Part shown: piece by piece, positions 52,845 to 61,682 of the stretch
Layout: every line of letters starts with the position of its first letter
Numbering within the stretch: the first letter of the stretch is position 1
Assembly: GCF_001028665.1 (NCBI RefSeq)
Contig: NZ_CP011505.1
Coordinates: forward strand, 868,001 to 932,000
Length of the DNA stretch: 64,000 nt
Source: Burkholderia pyrrocinia
GTDB taxonomy: Bacteria > Pseudomonadota > Gammaproteobacteria > Burkholderiales > Burkholderiaceae
Direction: 5' to 3'
Position numbers and translations under genes: made by a program
The notes under the pieces: model-generated
Seen by the model: the letters and a program-made list of their open reading frames with translations, nothing else
Databases searched by the model: none
What the model was told of the DNA's origin: nothing

Positions 52845-53719
52845 AGCAATCACCCTTGAATTGACGGTTCGATGCATCCGCTGCCGATACACGCCGAATC
52901 GGCGAGCCAGGCCGGCAACGGACCACTCCTCGCACGATCGGACAACGGACCGGCCGGCCCGTCGCCGAAGAATCCGCCCGGTTGCGCCGTTCCTGGCGCG
53001 CTCCGGATCGGTTCTGGCGAAGCACGGAACGAAGTCTACTGTCTCCTCATGAATCATCAATCCTTCAAAAAGCGATTCGCTGTCTCTCTTTAGTGGACAA
53101 TCTGGCGCAACAAGGCCGTTCCACAGTGGCTGATTAGGCAGCGCCAACGAATCCCGGTCCCGCTCGATCCAATCCGTTCTCGTGTTTCCGGATCAGGAAA
53201 ACTGCCACCTTCTTCCGGTCCACCTTATCCAATCGATATTGTTTTCGGCAATTGACACGTACCGGTCACAACAACGCGTCTCGACAGTTATATAGCGGCA
53301 CGTTCGACGCGCGACTCAAACGCCATTGCTTCAGTCCGGAAATTCGACCGCCTTTGCAATCTGCGAACGATCTTCTTTCGAGCAAGGACACATGGCCCGG
53401 AAATGAGGATTGACAAACGAAAACGTTTCACGTGCATGCGGCCGATGTCGAATTTGGTGGGGAATCGTACGCCTGACAAGGCTCACAGCTCGACACCAAC
53501 CACGATAAACGCCTGCCCCACGCAGCCGCTTCGCCTGATGTTTAGCGACATGAGCGAAAACTTCCTCATCAAACATCCATGCTTTCATCAAGTTTTCAAT
53601 GGCGGCAAAAATCCCTGAATAAATACAAATAAAATCATGTGTTTACGCTGAAAGATTGCAGACTCCAGTCACACATTCACCCGCACCACTCCTGCCTACA
53701 GTTTTCTCAAGAAACATTA
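52845..53719. other. Long noncoding stretch
   Basis: About 875 bp without a supportable gene. The left end holds the doxX promoter. From about 53150 base composition shifts to AT-rich with stop codons in all frames and no recognisable protein relic. It may be decayed or regulatory DNA. Confidence 0.5.
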
Positions 53720-53746
53720 CAAAAAATTACCAATTAATGCCGATTT
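53720..53746 (+). promoter_or_regulatory. Possible sigma-28 (FliA) promoter
   Basis: GCCGATTT (53739-53746) matches six of the eight positions of the flagellar -10 GCCGATAA, and CAAAAAAT (53720-53727) lies 11 bp upstream, the correct spacing, though the -35 match is weak. It is about 175 bp before fliD, a gene normally under FliA control. Confidence 0.45.
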
Positions 53747-53920
53747 AAATATACGATGGCGCACCGATTCGTTCTTACGTTTCCCTGACGCCTCCCGTGA
53801 ACCCCGGAATGCGTCGCGCGGGAGGCAGCATGCAGGCGAATCGCGACGAGGCCGCCCGGATCACCGCAGCGGACTCGACAGCCGTTCGTCACAGGATCGC
53901 CATTCAACCGGAGTTCACCC

Positions 53921-55435
53921 ATGCCAACGAACACGCCCGTGACCAGCGGCGCGAACGCGAACAGCCTGATGCAGCAGGCGGCGCAATCGATCATCAACGG
54001 CTCGACCGGCAATCCGTCGATGGACGTCGGCACGCTCGTCAAGACGCTGGTGAACGCGAAGACGGCCGGCCGGGCCGCGACGCTTGCCGCGTCGCAAGCG
54101 ACCGGCAGCACGCGGATTTCCGCATTCGGCGCACTGTCGTCGGCGCTGGGCGCGCTCGAGGCGGGCCTCACGTCGCTGACGAACGGCGGGCTGCAGTCGA
54201 CGTTCAACGCCGTCGCGAGCGGCAAGGGCCTCACCGCGACGGCCGGTGCGGGCGCGGTCGCCGGCACCTACACGGTCGGCGTCACGCAGATCGCGACCGC
54301 GCAGGCGCTGTCGTCGGCGGGTTTCAACGGGACCAAGGCGCTCGGCACCGGCACGCTGACGCTGTCGCTCGGCAGCCAGTCGTTCAAGGTCGAGGTCGGC
54401 AGCACGAACAACACGCTGTCGGGCATCGCGGCCGCGATCAACGCCGCGTCGAACAATCCGGGAATCAGCGCGACCGTCATCAACGGCACCGACGGCGCGC
54501 ACCTCGTGCTCGCATCGTCGAAGACGGGCGCGGCGAACGCGATCAGCGTCGCGGTCGGCAACGTGGCCAATGACAACGGGCTGTCGAGCCTCGGCGTCAC
54601 GTCGACGGCCGACACGGCCGGCGGCGCGTCGAAGATCGAATCGGCGAACAGCGCGGCCGCGTGGAAGCAGAGCGCCGTCGCGCAGGATGCGAAGTTCACG
54701 ATCAACGGGATCGCGTCGGCCAGCGCGAACAACGCAGTGTCGGGCGTGCTGACCGGCATCACGCTGAACCTGTCGGCGGCCGCGGTCAGCGCGACCGATA
54801 CGCAGACGCTGACGGTCAGCACCGACACGAAGTCGCAAGCGGCGACGATCACGAATTTCGTGAACCTGTACAACACGGTCGTCAAGACGATGGGCGCGCT
54901 GACGAGCTACACGCAGGGAGCGAACTCGCAGGGCGCGCTGATCGGCGATTCGACGCTGAACACGATCCGCAACTCGCTCGCGTCGATCGTCGCGCGCGGT
55001 GTCGACAGCGGCGCCACCACCGAAAAGGGCAACGGGCACGCGAGCCTGCTGTCGATCGGCATCAAGCTCGAGAAGGACGGCACGCTGAACGTCGACAGCG
55101 CGAAGCTCGGCGACACGCTGTCCGCGAACCCGACGGCGGTCGCTCGCCTGTTCAACCCGACGAACGGGATCGGCACGCGCCTGACCGAGCAGATCACGCA
55201 ATTTACGAAGAAGAGCGGAATGATCGACGTGCGCACGACCGCACTGAACGCCGATCTGAAGCGCATCACGCAGCAGCAGTCCGATCTGTCCGACTACGCC
55301 GCGCAATTGACGAAGCAGTACCAGGCGCAGTTCACGGCGCTCAACACGCTGATGGCCAAGATGAACTCGAACACGCAGTACCTGACGCGGCTGTTCGGCG
55401 GCGCAAACAGCAGCGGCACGCTGGCGAAAAGGTGA
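53921..55435 (+). CDS. fliD: Flagellar hook-associated protein 2 (filament cap)
   Basis: 504 residues. CGGAG lies 7 nt before the ATG. The N-terminal helix segment MDVGTLVKTLVNAKTAGRAA, the region LSSALGALEAGLTSLTNGGL, the beta-rich core TYTVGVTQIATAQALSSAGF and the C-terminal coiled coil (DLKRITQQQSDLSDYAAQLT, YQAQFTALNTLMAKMNSNTQ ending YLTRLF) are all typical FliD. FliD caps the growing filament and folds flagellin as it emerges. No fliC, fliS or fliT is adjacent, so this is an orphan or second copy. Confidence 0.93.
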   Translation: MPTNTPVTSGANANSLMQQAAQSIINGSTGNPSMDVGTLVKTLVNAKTAGRAATLAASQATGSTRISAFGALSSALGALEAGLTSLTNGGLQSTFNAVASGKGLTATAGAGAVAGTYTVGVTQIATAQALSSAGFNGTKALGTGTLTLSLGSQSFKVEVGSTNNTLSGIAAAINAASNNPGISATVINGTDGAHLVLASSKTGAANAISVAVGNVANDNGLSSLGVTSTADTAGGASKIESANSAAAWKQSAVAQDAKFTINGIASASANNAVSGVLTGITLNLSAAAVSATDTQTLTVSTDTKSQAATITNFVNLYNTVVKTMGALTSYTQGANSQGALIGDSTLNTIRNSLASIVARGVDSGATTEKGNGHASLLSIGIKLEKDGTLNVDSAKLGDTLSANPTAVARLFNPTNGIGTRLTEQITQFTKKSGMIDVRTTALNADLKRITQQQSDLSDYAAQLTKQYQAQFTALNTLMAKMNSNTQYLTRLFGGANSSGTLAKR

Positions 55436-55479
55436 ACGGGCGGGCATAGCGGCGACCGCTTCGGCGGTTCCCGCGCAAT

Positions 55480-55587
55480 GGTTCGAGCGGTTCGAGCGGT
55501 TCGAGCGGTTCGAGCGGTTCGAGCGGTTCGAGCGGTTCGAGCGGTTCGAGCGGTTCGAGCGGTTCGAGCGGTTCGAGCGGTTCGAGC
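55480..55587. repeat. 12 x 9-bp tandem repeat
   Basis: Twelve exact copies of GGTTCGAGC in the 295-bp gap between the convergent fliD and the next gene. A 9-bp unit keeps reading frame, and a Gly-Ser-Ser-type reading is possible, but no gene spans it. Likely a variable-number repeat. Confidence 0.95.
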
Positions 55588-55730
55588 GGCCGCGCCGCCG
55601 AACCGTGGTGCGTTGCGTACCGCCTGGAAGCGTTCACGCGCGGCGGTGCACAAGCGCTTGCGGTTACTTCATCAGGCCACACGATCGCGGCACGCAGCCC
55701 GCACGCGGCGTGCCCGATACGCGCGTGCCG

Positions 55731-56399
55731 TCAGCCCAGCCCCTCAACACGGTCCGCGAACAAATCGATCGCGCGCGACACCTGACGCCCGAAATAGCCG
55801 GGCCGCTCGCGTTCGTACGCGCGCAGCAACGTCGTGCATTCGCGCTCGGCCCAGCGCCAGACGGGGCCCTGCTTCGCGAACACCGGATGATCGTGCAACT
55901 CGGCCGGCACCGCGTGCTCGTCCTCCCAGCCCCAGAAATACGCCTGGTACGCGCGGGCGAACGGCATCCCCAGATTGTTCGCGACGGTCTCGTCGTGGCG
56001 CAGCGTGAAGTCGACGACCTCCTTGCGCACGCGGCCGCCGACATCGTCGTGGCGCGCTTCGATCCAGCAGTGATAGCGCGCGAGCTGCGACAGATGCCGC
56101 GCGGTGCGGCGCCGCTCGCGCGTCGTGCACAGCGCGTACAGGTTGCCGCCGCCGAAATCCATCACTTCGCCGCCCGCGAACGGCCGGTAAGGCTTGCCGG
56201 TCAGCAGCGTCAGCACCTGCGCGCCGACGATCGCGTAGTCGGCACACCGCATGTAACCGCTGCGCGTCGTCGCTTCCGATACGCTCCGGTGGACGGCCTC
56301 GTCGATCACGGCGTGCAGCATGGCATCTACCGGCGCCCCCAGGATCGGTGGCTGGCTAGTCGTCGTCACTGGTTGCATCGGAGGTGGATACGGATTCAA
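55731..56399 (-). CDS. Papain/transglutaminase-like protein (DUF2026-like)
   Basis: 222 residues with a TTG start at 56399, or 215 from the ATG at 56378; neither has a good Shine-Dalgarno. YMRCADYAIVGAQVLTLLTG holds a possible catalytic Cys at a helix start. GGEVMDFGGGNLYALC is followed by LARYHCWIEARHDD, a His on a beta strand before an acidic residue. This Cys-His-Asp order resembles papain-fold transglutaminase-like proteins; I recall DUF2026 for similar sequences but cannot confirm. Cytoplasmic. Function unknown. Confidence 0.65.
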   Translation of the reverse strand: MNPYPPPMQPVTTTSQPPILGAPVDAMLHAVIDEAVHRSVSEATTRSGYMRCADYAIVGAQVLTLLTGKPYRPFAGGEVMDFGGGNLYALCTTRERRRTARHLSQLARYHCWIEARHDDVGGRVRKEVVDFTLRHDETVANNLGMPFARAYQAYFWGWEDEHAVPAELHDHPVFAKQGPVWRWAERECTTLLRAYERERPGYFGRQVSRAIDLFADRVEGLG

Positions 56400-57015
56400 C
56401 GGTTCATCGGTAAAAAACGCTCCGCGGCATAATATTACGAATCGTTACAAGCACCGATAGAAGGATTGAGCAGATTTGTGTGCTTTTGTCGTGGGCCGCT
56501 GGAGCGTGCCGGACAGGCCGGCGGACGCCACGGAAGCAGTACGCAACGCGGTAGACAGACGTGCGTCGGCACCGCGCTCGCGGATCGCGGATCGCGGGTG
56601 ATTCGATTTTGTATGGCGGTGGATGAAGGCCGGACGGCGTGTCGGCCTCGTGTCGGCGTTGCGCCGCGTCGCGTGACAACGGGCACCGTGCCCGTCGCGG
56701 CCGGTTGCCATTGCGGCGCGGTCGCGAGCAGGTGGCATCGCCGCCACCTGATGCAATCGGGAATCCCGGTGGTTTTATCGCATTGCGCACCCGGCATGAA
56801 CGCGGCGCCGCGTTCACACCATCCGGAACGTTGCAGATACACCGTTAACACCGCATCGCGCGACGCGTTCGAAACGCATCGCGAGACATCGATTTTTCTT
56901 GCGACAAACCTGCGCGCCTGCCGCACGCTTCTTGATGAAAAAATGCGAAAGCGACCGCATGCGCGCCACGCGATCCCGTCGCGCGCCGCGTGCTCCACAC
57001 GGCGCGCCGCATCCG
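56400..57015. other. Noncoding spacer with a 17-bp palindrome
   Basis: About 615 bp without a supportable gene. It holds the promoter side of the 222-aa gene and a nearly perfect palindrome ACGGGCAC-C-GTGCCCGT (56679-56695). Frames crossing it have no coding character. Confidence 0.5.
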
Positions 57016-57963
57016 CTATTGCGCAACGATCCGCCGGCGGAAATGCTCGGTACCGGCCACGATCTTGTCGAGCACCGCGTCGAGCGCCCAGAATCGTTCG
57101 CGCACATCGTAATCGATCGCGCGGCATTTGATCGACCCGAAGGTGCCGATCCGCTGGTGATAGAGCTTCGCGAGCGCCGGGTAGCCCAGCACTTCCGACA
57201 CCGCCGACACGACCAGGAACGTCGACAGTTCGTCGGCCAGCGCCGGGTTCGTGTCTCCTTGCGTGCGCAACCAACGGTAGAGATCCGGATGGAAGTTGGT
57301 GAATACGCCGTTGAAACCCGCGGACCCCGCCTTCATCGCGTCCCATGCAATCGCGGCGTTCGCGTTCAGGATCTTCAGCGGCGATCCCGCGGCGAGCGCG
57401 ACCCGCCGCTTCACGGTCTCGAGGTCGCAGCTCACGTCCTTGAGCATCACGAACCGGCCCGTGTCGATGCACGCGCGCAATTCGTCATCCGACAGGAGCC
57501 GCCGGTAAGGCGCCGGGCACTCATACAGGCCGAGCGGCAGATCCGACGGCAGTCGCGCGAGCAGCTTGTGAAGACGGTCGAGCAACGCGGCGCTGCCCTT
57601 GCGCTGCGGATCGAGCCGGTTGGTCACGAGCACGACGCCCTGCGCACCCGATTCGGCCGCCGCGCACAGCTCGGCGACCTGCGCGTCGAGATCGTCGCTG
57701 ATGTGCCCCGATGCGACGACGGGCACGCGCCCGGCCACCCGCTCGACCACGAAACGCGCCAGTTCCGCGCGTTCGGCAAGACTCAGGAACTGCATCTCGC
57801 TCGACTGCGCGACCGCGAACAACGCATCCGCGCCATGCGCCAGATACCATTCGATGAGCCGCTCGAGCCCTGCGTAGTCGATCGCGCCGGCGTCGTCGAA
57901 CGGCGTCAGCATCACCGGTACGATCCCCTCGATGGTCACGCTCGATTGCTGCTGGTGTTGCAT
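57016..57963 (-). CDS. DapA/NanA-family lyase
   Basis: 315 residues of a TIM barrel. VPVMLTPFDDAGAIDYAGLE opens the family fold, LGLYECPAPYRR holds the conserved Tyr and FVMLKDVSCD holds the Schiff-base Lys (about 173). The family includes dihydrodipicolinate synthase, N-acetylneuraminate lyase and 2-keto-3-deoxy sugar acid aldolases/dehydratases. Being in a cluster with an MFS sugar-acid carrier and a ribokinase-type enzyme under LacI control, a catabolic aldolase or dehydratase is more likely than lysine biosynthesis. Confidence 0.88.
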   Translation of the reverse strand: MQHQQQSSVTIEGIVPVMLTPFDDAGAIDYAGLERLIEWYLAHGADALFAVAQSSEMQFLSLAERAELARFVVERVAGRVPVVASGHISDDLDAQVAELCAAAESGAQGVVLVTNRLDPQRKGSAALLDRLHKLLARLPSDLPLGLYECPAPYRRLLSDDELRACIDTGRFVMLKDVSCDLETVKRRVALAAGSPLKILNANAAIAWDAMKAGSAGFNGVFTNFHPDLYRWLRTQGDTNPALADELSTFLVVSAVSEVLGYPALAKLYHQRIGTFGSIKCRAIDYDVRERFWALDAVLDKIVAGTEHFRRRIVAQ

Positions 57964-58023
57964 CTGTTTCTCCTTCCTTCAGTGAATACGTGGTGCAGGC
58001 TGCGTGCCTGGGGCCGGTTCACG

Positions 58024-59343
58024 CTAAGCCGGCAACGCTTCGGACGCGGCATTCGCGGCCTGCTCGGGAATCGGCTTGCGCACCAGCAGCAGGTAGGCCA
58101 TCGCGCCGGCGAACGCGATCGCCGCGGCGGTCAGCAGCGCGGGCACGAACGACCACTTCTGCGCAATGATGCCCGTCAGGATCGGCGCAAGCGCACCGCC
58201 GATGAAACCGCCGAAATTCTGGATCGCACCGAGCGATGCGACGCGGTTCGGCGGCGCTGCCGCCGTCGCGAGCGCCCACGAACTGGCCGACGCCGCGTTG
58301 GCGAGAAAGATCACGACCGAAATGCATGCGAGCGCAACCGCATTGCTCTGCACGAGCGCGGCCGGGATCGTGAATGCGACCATCCCGAGCATCGCGACCA
58401 CCACCGCATTGCGGCGGCTCACGACCGGCGAACGGCTGCGACGCGTGACCACGTCCGACAGCCAGCCGGCGACCAGCGAGCCGACGAATCCGCACAGGAA
58501 CGGCACCGACGCGGCGAATCCGGTACGGATCAGGCTCATGTGCCGCTCCATCGTCAGGTACCCGGGCAGCCAGGTCAGGTACACCCAGTTCAGGTACACG
58601 GAACCGAAAAAGCCGATCAGCATCCCCCAGGTCGTGCCGTGCGAGAACAGGCTGCGCCATTCGCCGAAAGTCAGTTTCGGCGCCGCGACGACGCTTTGCG
58701 CATCGGCATCGAGATAGCCGCGCTCGTCGGCGGTCAGTTGCGCGCGCACCGGATCGCGGTACAGCGCAAACCAGACGACGGCCACGACGAGACCGAGTGC
58801 GCCCGTCGCAATGAACGCCCAGCGCCAGTCGAACGACGCGACGACGATCGACAGCAGCAACGGCGCGAGCGCGGTACCGAGCGGCGACGCGGCGTTGAAA
58901 ATGCCGGTCGGCGTGCCGCGCGCACGCAGCGGAAACCAGTTGCTCACCACCCGCGCAGCCGACGGGAACTGCGGCGCCTCGCCGATGCCGAGCACGATGC
59001 GCGCGACGATGAACCAGCCGAAGGTGGACACGATGCCGCCGGACGCCTGCGCGAACGACCAGACGATCAGCCCGATACCGAGCAGCCGGCGCGGACCGAT
59101 GCGGTCGACGAGCCCGCCCACCGGAAACTGGCACAGCGCGTAGCTCCACGAGAACGCCGACAGCAGCAGCCCCATCTGCGCGAGCGACAAGCCGAGATCG
59201 CCCCGGATCGCCGAGCTCGCGACGGCCAGCGTGCCGCGATCGAGATAATTGACGATCCCGCTCGCCATCAACAGCGCAAGCGCGATGCGTTGTCCGCGCC
59301 GGATACGCGGCGGCGCGTGCGGAACAGATTGGTTTTCGCTCAT
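58024..59343 (-). CDS. MFS transporter, anion:cation symporter (ACS) type
   Basis: 439 residues from the ATG at 59343, preceded by GGAG. Twelve membrane segments. GIVNYLDRGTLAVASSAIRG (about 30-49) is the hallmark of the GudP/ExuT-like sugar-acid branch, and VDRIGPRRLLGIGLIVWSFA the loop 2-3 region. Likely imports a sugar acid or related anion. Middle gene of the rbsK-like/MFS/DapA-like cluster. Confidence 0.9.
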   Translation of the reverse strand: MSENQSVPHAPPRIRRGQRIALALLMASGIVNYLDRGTLAVASSAIRGDLGLSLAQMGLLLSAFSWSYALCQFPVGGLVDRIGPRRLLGIGLIVWSFAQASGGIVSTFGWFIVARIVLGIGEAPQFPSAARVVSNWFPLRARGTPTGIFNAASPLGTALAPLLLSIVVASFDWRWAFIATGALGLVVAVVWFALYRDPVRAQLTADERGYLDADAQSVVAAPKLTFGEWRSLFSHGTTWGMLIGFFGSVYLNWVYLTWLPGYLTMERHMSLIRTGFAASVPFLCGFVGSLVAGWLSDVVTRRSRSPVVSRRNAVVVAMLGMVAFTIPAALVQSNAVALACISVVIFLANAASASSWALATAAAPPNRVASLGAIQNFGGFIGGALAPILTGIIAQKWSFVPALLTAAAIAFAGAMAYLLLVRKPIPEQAANAASEALPA

Positions 59344-59403
59344 TACGTTTGTCTCCATGTCACTGGTATCGGCCGGGTCCGGCCTTTCCGTCTCATGCGG
59401 AAT

Positions 59404-60330
59404 TCAGGTATCCATACGTGTCACTTCTTCGCGTGTCGGGATCGAGGTCTGTGCGCCGTAGCGCGTGACGCTGATCGCGGCCGCACGCTGACCGAAGCCG
59501 ATCGCGTCGTCCATCGACGCGCCGCTCGCCCGCGCCGCCGCAAACCCGCCGACGAACGTGTCGCCTGCCGCAGTCGTATCGACCGCGACCACCGCCATCG
59601 CGCGATGGCGACCGTTCCCTGCGCTGCCGCGCCAGCAGACGCCGCGCGCGCCGAGCGTAACCAGCACGTTGCCGACGCCCTTCGCGCGCAGCGCATCGGC
59701 GGCGCGCACGGCCGACGCATCGTCGCCGACGGCGATGCCGGTCAGCGACTCGGCTTCGGTTTCGTTGACGACGAGGTAGTCGATCCGCGCCAGCAATGCG
59801 TCGAACAGCGGCTGCGCAGGCGCGGGATTGAGCAGCACCGGCGTGTGGTGCGTGCTCGCACAGGCAATCGCGCGCGCCACGGTCGCGATCGGCACTTCAA
59901 GCTGGCAGACGAGCAGCGCCGCCCCGGCGATCGTTTCGCGCGCCGCGTCGATCCGGTCGGCATCGAGGCACGCATTCGCGCCGGGCACGACGACGATGCT
60001 GTTCGCGCCGCCGTCGTCGACCGTGATCGCGGCAACGCCGGTCGTCGCGCCGCCGATGCGATGCAGGTGCGTCACGTCGATCCGTTCCGCCGCCAGCGCG
60101 CCGTGCAGGCGTGCACCGAACGCGTCGTCGCCGACGCAGCCGATCATCGCGACCGGCGCACCCAGGCGCGCGGCCGCGACCGCCTGGTTCGCCCCCTTGC
60201 CGCCGTGAACGGTCTGGAATTCCGTGCCGAGCAGCGTCTCGCCCGGCACCGGCAGGCGCGGCGCACGCGTGACGAGGTCGATGTTCACGCTGCCGACGAC
60301 AGCGATATGCGATGAACGGGCACTGTTCAT
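59404..60330 (-). CDS. rbsK: Ribokinase (PfkB family)
   Basis: 308 residues. VVGSVNIDLVTRAPRLPVPG and the TVHGGKGANQAVAAARLG stretch form the sugar site, and VDTTAAGDTFVGGFAAARAS holds the anion hole and catalytic Asp (DTxxAGD). The match to ribokinase is closer than to fructokinase or KDG kinase, but the neighbours (DapA-like lyase, ACS carrier) leave other pentose or nucleoside-like substrates possible. First gene of a leftward cluster. A near-perfect LacI palindrome starts 4 bp upstream of the ATG. Confidence 0.9.
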   Translation of the reverse strand: MNSARSSHIAVVGSVNIDLVTRAPRLPVPGETLLGTEFQTVHGGKGANQAVAAARLGAPVAMIGCVGDDAFGARLHGALAAERIDVTHLHRIGGATTGVAAITVDDGGANSIVVVPGANACLDADRIDAARETIAGAALLVCQLEVPIATVARAIACASTHHTPVLLNPAPAQPLFDALLARIDYLVVNETEAESLTGIAVGDDASAVRAADALRAKGVGNVLVTLGARGVCWRGSAGNGRHRAMAVVAVDTTAAGDTFVGGFAAARASGASMDDAIGFGQRAAAISVTRYGAQTSIPTREEVTRMDT

Positions 60331-60334
60331 TTTG

Positions 60335-60354
60335 AAATGTAACCGCTTACATTT
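60335..60354. promoter_or_regulatory. LacI-type operator O1
   Basis: AAATGTAACCGCTTACATTT: perfect 8-bp arms AAATGTAA/TTACATTT around CCGC, just upstream of the ribokinase start. Typical of LacI-family dimers with a CG-type centre. Confidence 0.85.
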
Positions 60355-60451
60355 GAGGCGGACAAAATGGCCGGGAAGGCCGTCGTCGATGAAAATTTCG
60401 CGATGCGGATGGAATATGTGTCTGACATAATACGGAACAGCATCAAGATAG

Positions 60452-60461
60452 CGCTTACATT
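60452..60461. promoter_or_regulatory. LacI-type half-operator O2
   Basis: CGCTTACATT is an exact repeat of one half of O1 (60444-60453), 108 bp away and closer to the LacI gene. The opposite half is poorly conserved. A looping or autoregulatory site is possible. Confidence 0.5.
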
Positions 60462-60571
60462 CTCACAGGATCGAATCGGGATGCAAGCGGGACCACCATG
60501 AATCGAGGGTAAACAATGACGGTTTCGACAGCGCATGGCGTCGGCAACACCGCCACGCCGGGAGACGGCCG

Positions 60572-61657
60572 ATGAGCACGCCCCCGTCCCGCGGCGGCGC
60601 GGCGCGTGCGCGCCGCGGCAGCGGCCGCTCGGTGCTCGGCGATGTCGCGAAGCTGGCCGGCGTGTCGACCGCGACCGTCTCGCGCGTGTACAACGATCCC
60701 GGCAAGGTGTCGGCCGACGTGCAGCAGCGCGTGCGCGACGCGGCGCGCGCACTGAACTGGATTCCGAATGCGGCCGGCCGCGCGCTCGCGTCCACGCGCA
60801 CCCATATCACCGGCGCGATCATTCCGACGCTCGACGACCAGGTGTTCGCGTCGCAGGTCGCGGGCATGCAGACGGTCATGGCGGAGCACGGCATCACGCT
60901 GTTCCTCGGCTGCTCGAACTACGATCCCGCGCAGGCGCTGGCGCAGGTGCGCGCGATGCTGTCGCGCGGCGTGGAAGCCGTGTCGCTGGTCGGCGAAGCG
61001 TATCCGCCGGAACTGTTCGAACTCCTTGCGATGCACGGCGTGCCGTATGTCGTCACGTACGCGTATCGCGACGACAGCCCGCACTGCTGCATCGGCTTCG
61101 ACAACCGCGCGGCGTTCGCGCGGCTCACCACGCACCTGCTCGATCTCGGCCACCGCGATTTCGCGATCATCATGCAGCCGTCGGCCGACAACGACCGCGT
61201 GCAGGCCCGCCTGCGCGGCATTCACGACACGCTTGCCGCACACGGGCTCGCGGTACGCCCGGTGCATCAGCACGAAGGCGCGGCCACGATCGCGTTCGGG
61301 CGGGCGAGCCTGCGCGCGATCGCCGACAGCGACGCGGCGACGCGGCCGACGGCCGTGATCTGCGGCAACGATGCGCTCGCGCTCGGCGCGTTGCTCGAGG
61401 CGCAGGCGCTCGGCATCGACGTGCCCGCGCAATTGTCGATCACCGGGTTCGACGATATCGCGCTCGCGCGCGAGATCCAGCCGCCGCTGACGACGATGTG
61501 GGTCGACACCGATGCGATCGGGCGCCAGGCCGCACATGCGTTGCTCGACGCGCTCGAGAATGGCGCAACGGGGCCCGGTCATGCCGTCCTGCCCGAGTTG
61601 CGCATGCGGGAATCGGCCGCGCCGCCGGCGCAGGCTCGCGTGTCGCGCAAAAAATGA
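60572..61657 (+). CDS. LacI-family transcriptional regulator
   Basis: 361 residues; GGAG lies 8 nt before the ATG. After a 20-residue Arg/Gly-rich tail comes the LacI helix-turn-helix LGDVAKLAGVSTATVSRVYN and the hinge helix NAAGRALASTRTHITGAIIP. The ligand domain is a periplasmic-binding fold (FASQVAGMQTVMAEHGITLF; VICGNDALALGALLEAQALG; ITGFDDIALAREIQPPLTTM). Divergent from the ribokinase-MFS-lyase cluster, with matching operators between, so it very likely represses that cluster. Confidence 0.93.
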   Translation: MSTPPSRGGAARARRGSGRSVLGDVAKLAGVSTATVSRVYNDPGKVSADVQQRVRDAARALNWIPNAAGRALASTRTHITGAIIPTLDDQVFASQVAGMQTVMAEHGITLFLGCSNYDPAQALAQVRAMLSRGVEAVSLVGEAYPPELFELLAMHGVPYVVTYAYRDDSPHCCIGFDNRAAFARLTTHLLDLGHRDFAIIMQPSADNDRVQARLRGIHDTLAAHGLAVRPVHQHEGAATIAFGRASLRAIADSDAATRPTAVICGNDALALGALLEAQALGIDVPAQLSITGFDDIALAREIQPPLTTMWVDTDAIGRQAAHALLDALENGATGPGHAVLPELRMRESAAPPAQARVSRKK

Positions 61658-61682
61658 AGACGCGTCGGGCGACTCCGGCTGC

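Noticed and set aside
52845..53100. N-terminal extension of DoxX and a 14-codon ORF at 53048
   Set aside because: The extension is Arg-rich and precedes the first membrane helix of a normally short family; the mini-ORF has no ribosome site.
55480..55587. Tandem repeat considered as a CRISPR array or as a Gly-Ser-Ser-coding gene
   Set aside because: The 9-bp unit has no spacers, and no frame through it has a start, ribosome site and sensible flanks.
56899..60315. 1138-codon plus-strand frame opposite the lyase, MFS and ribokinase genes
   Set aside because: Low-complexity Arg/His/Asp sequence spanning three clear genes on the other strand; high-GC artefact.
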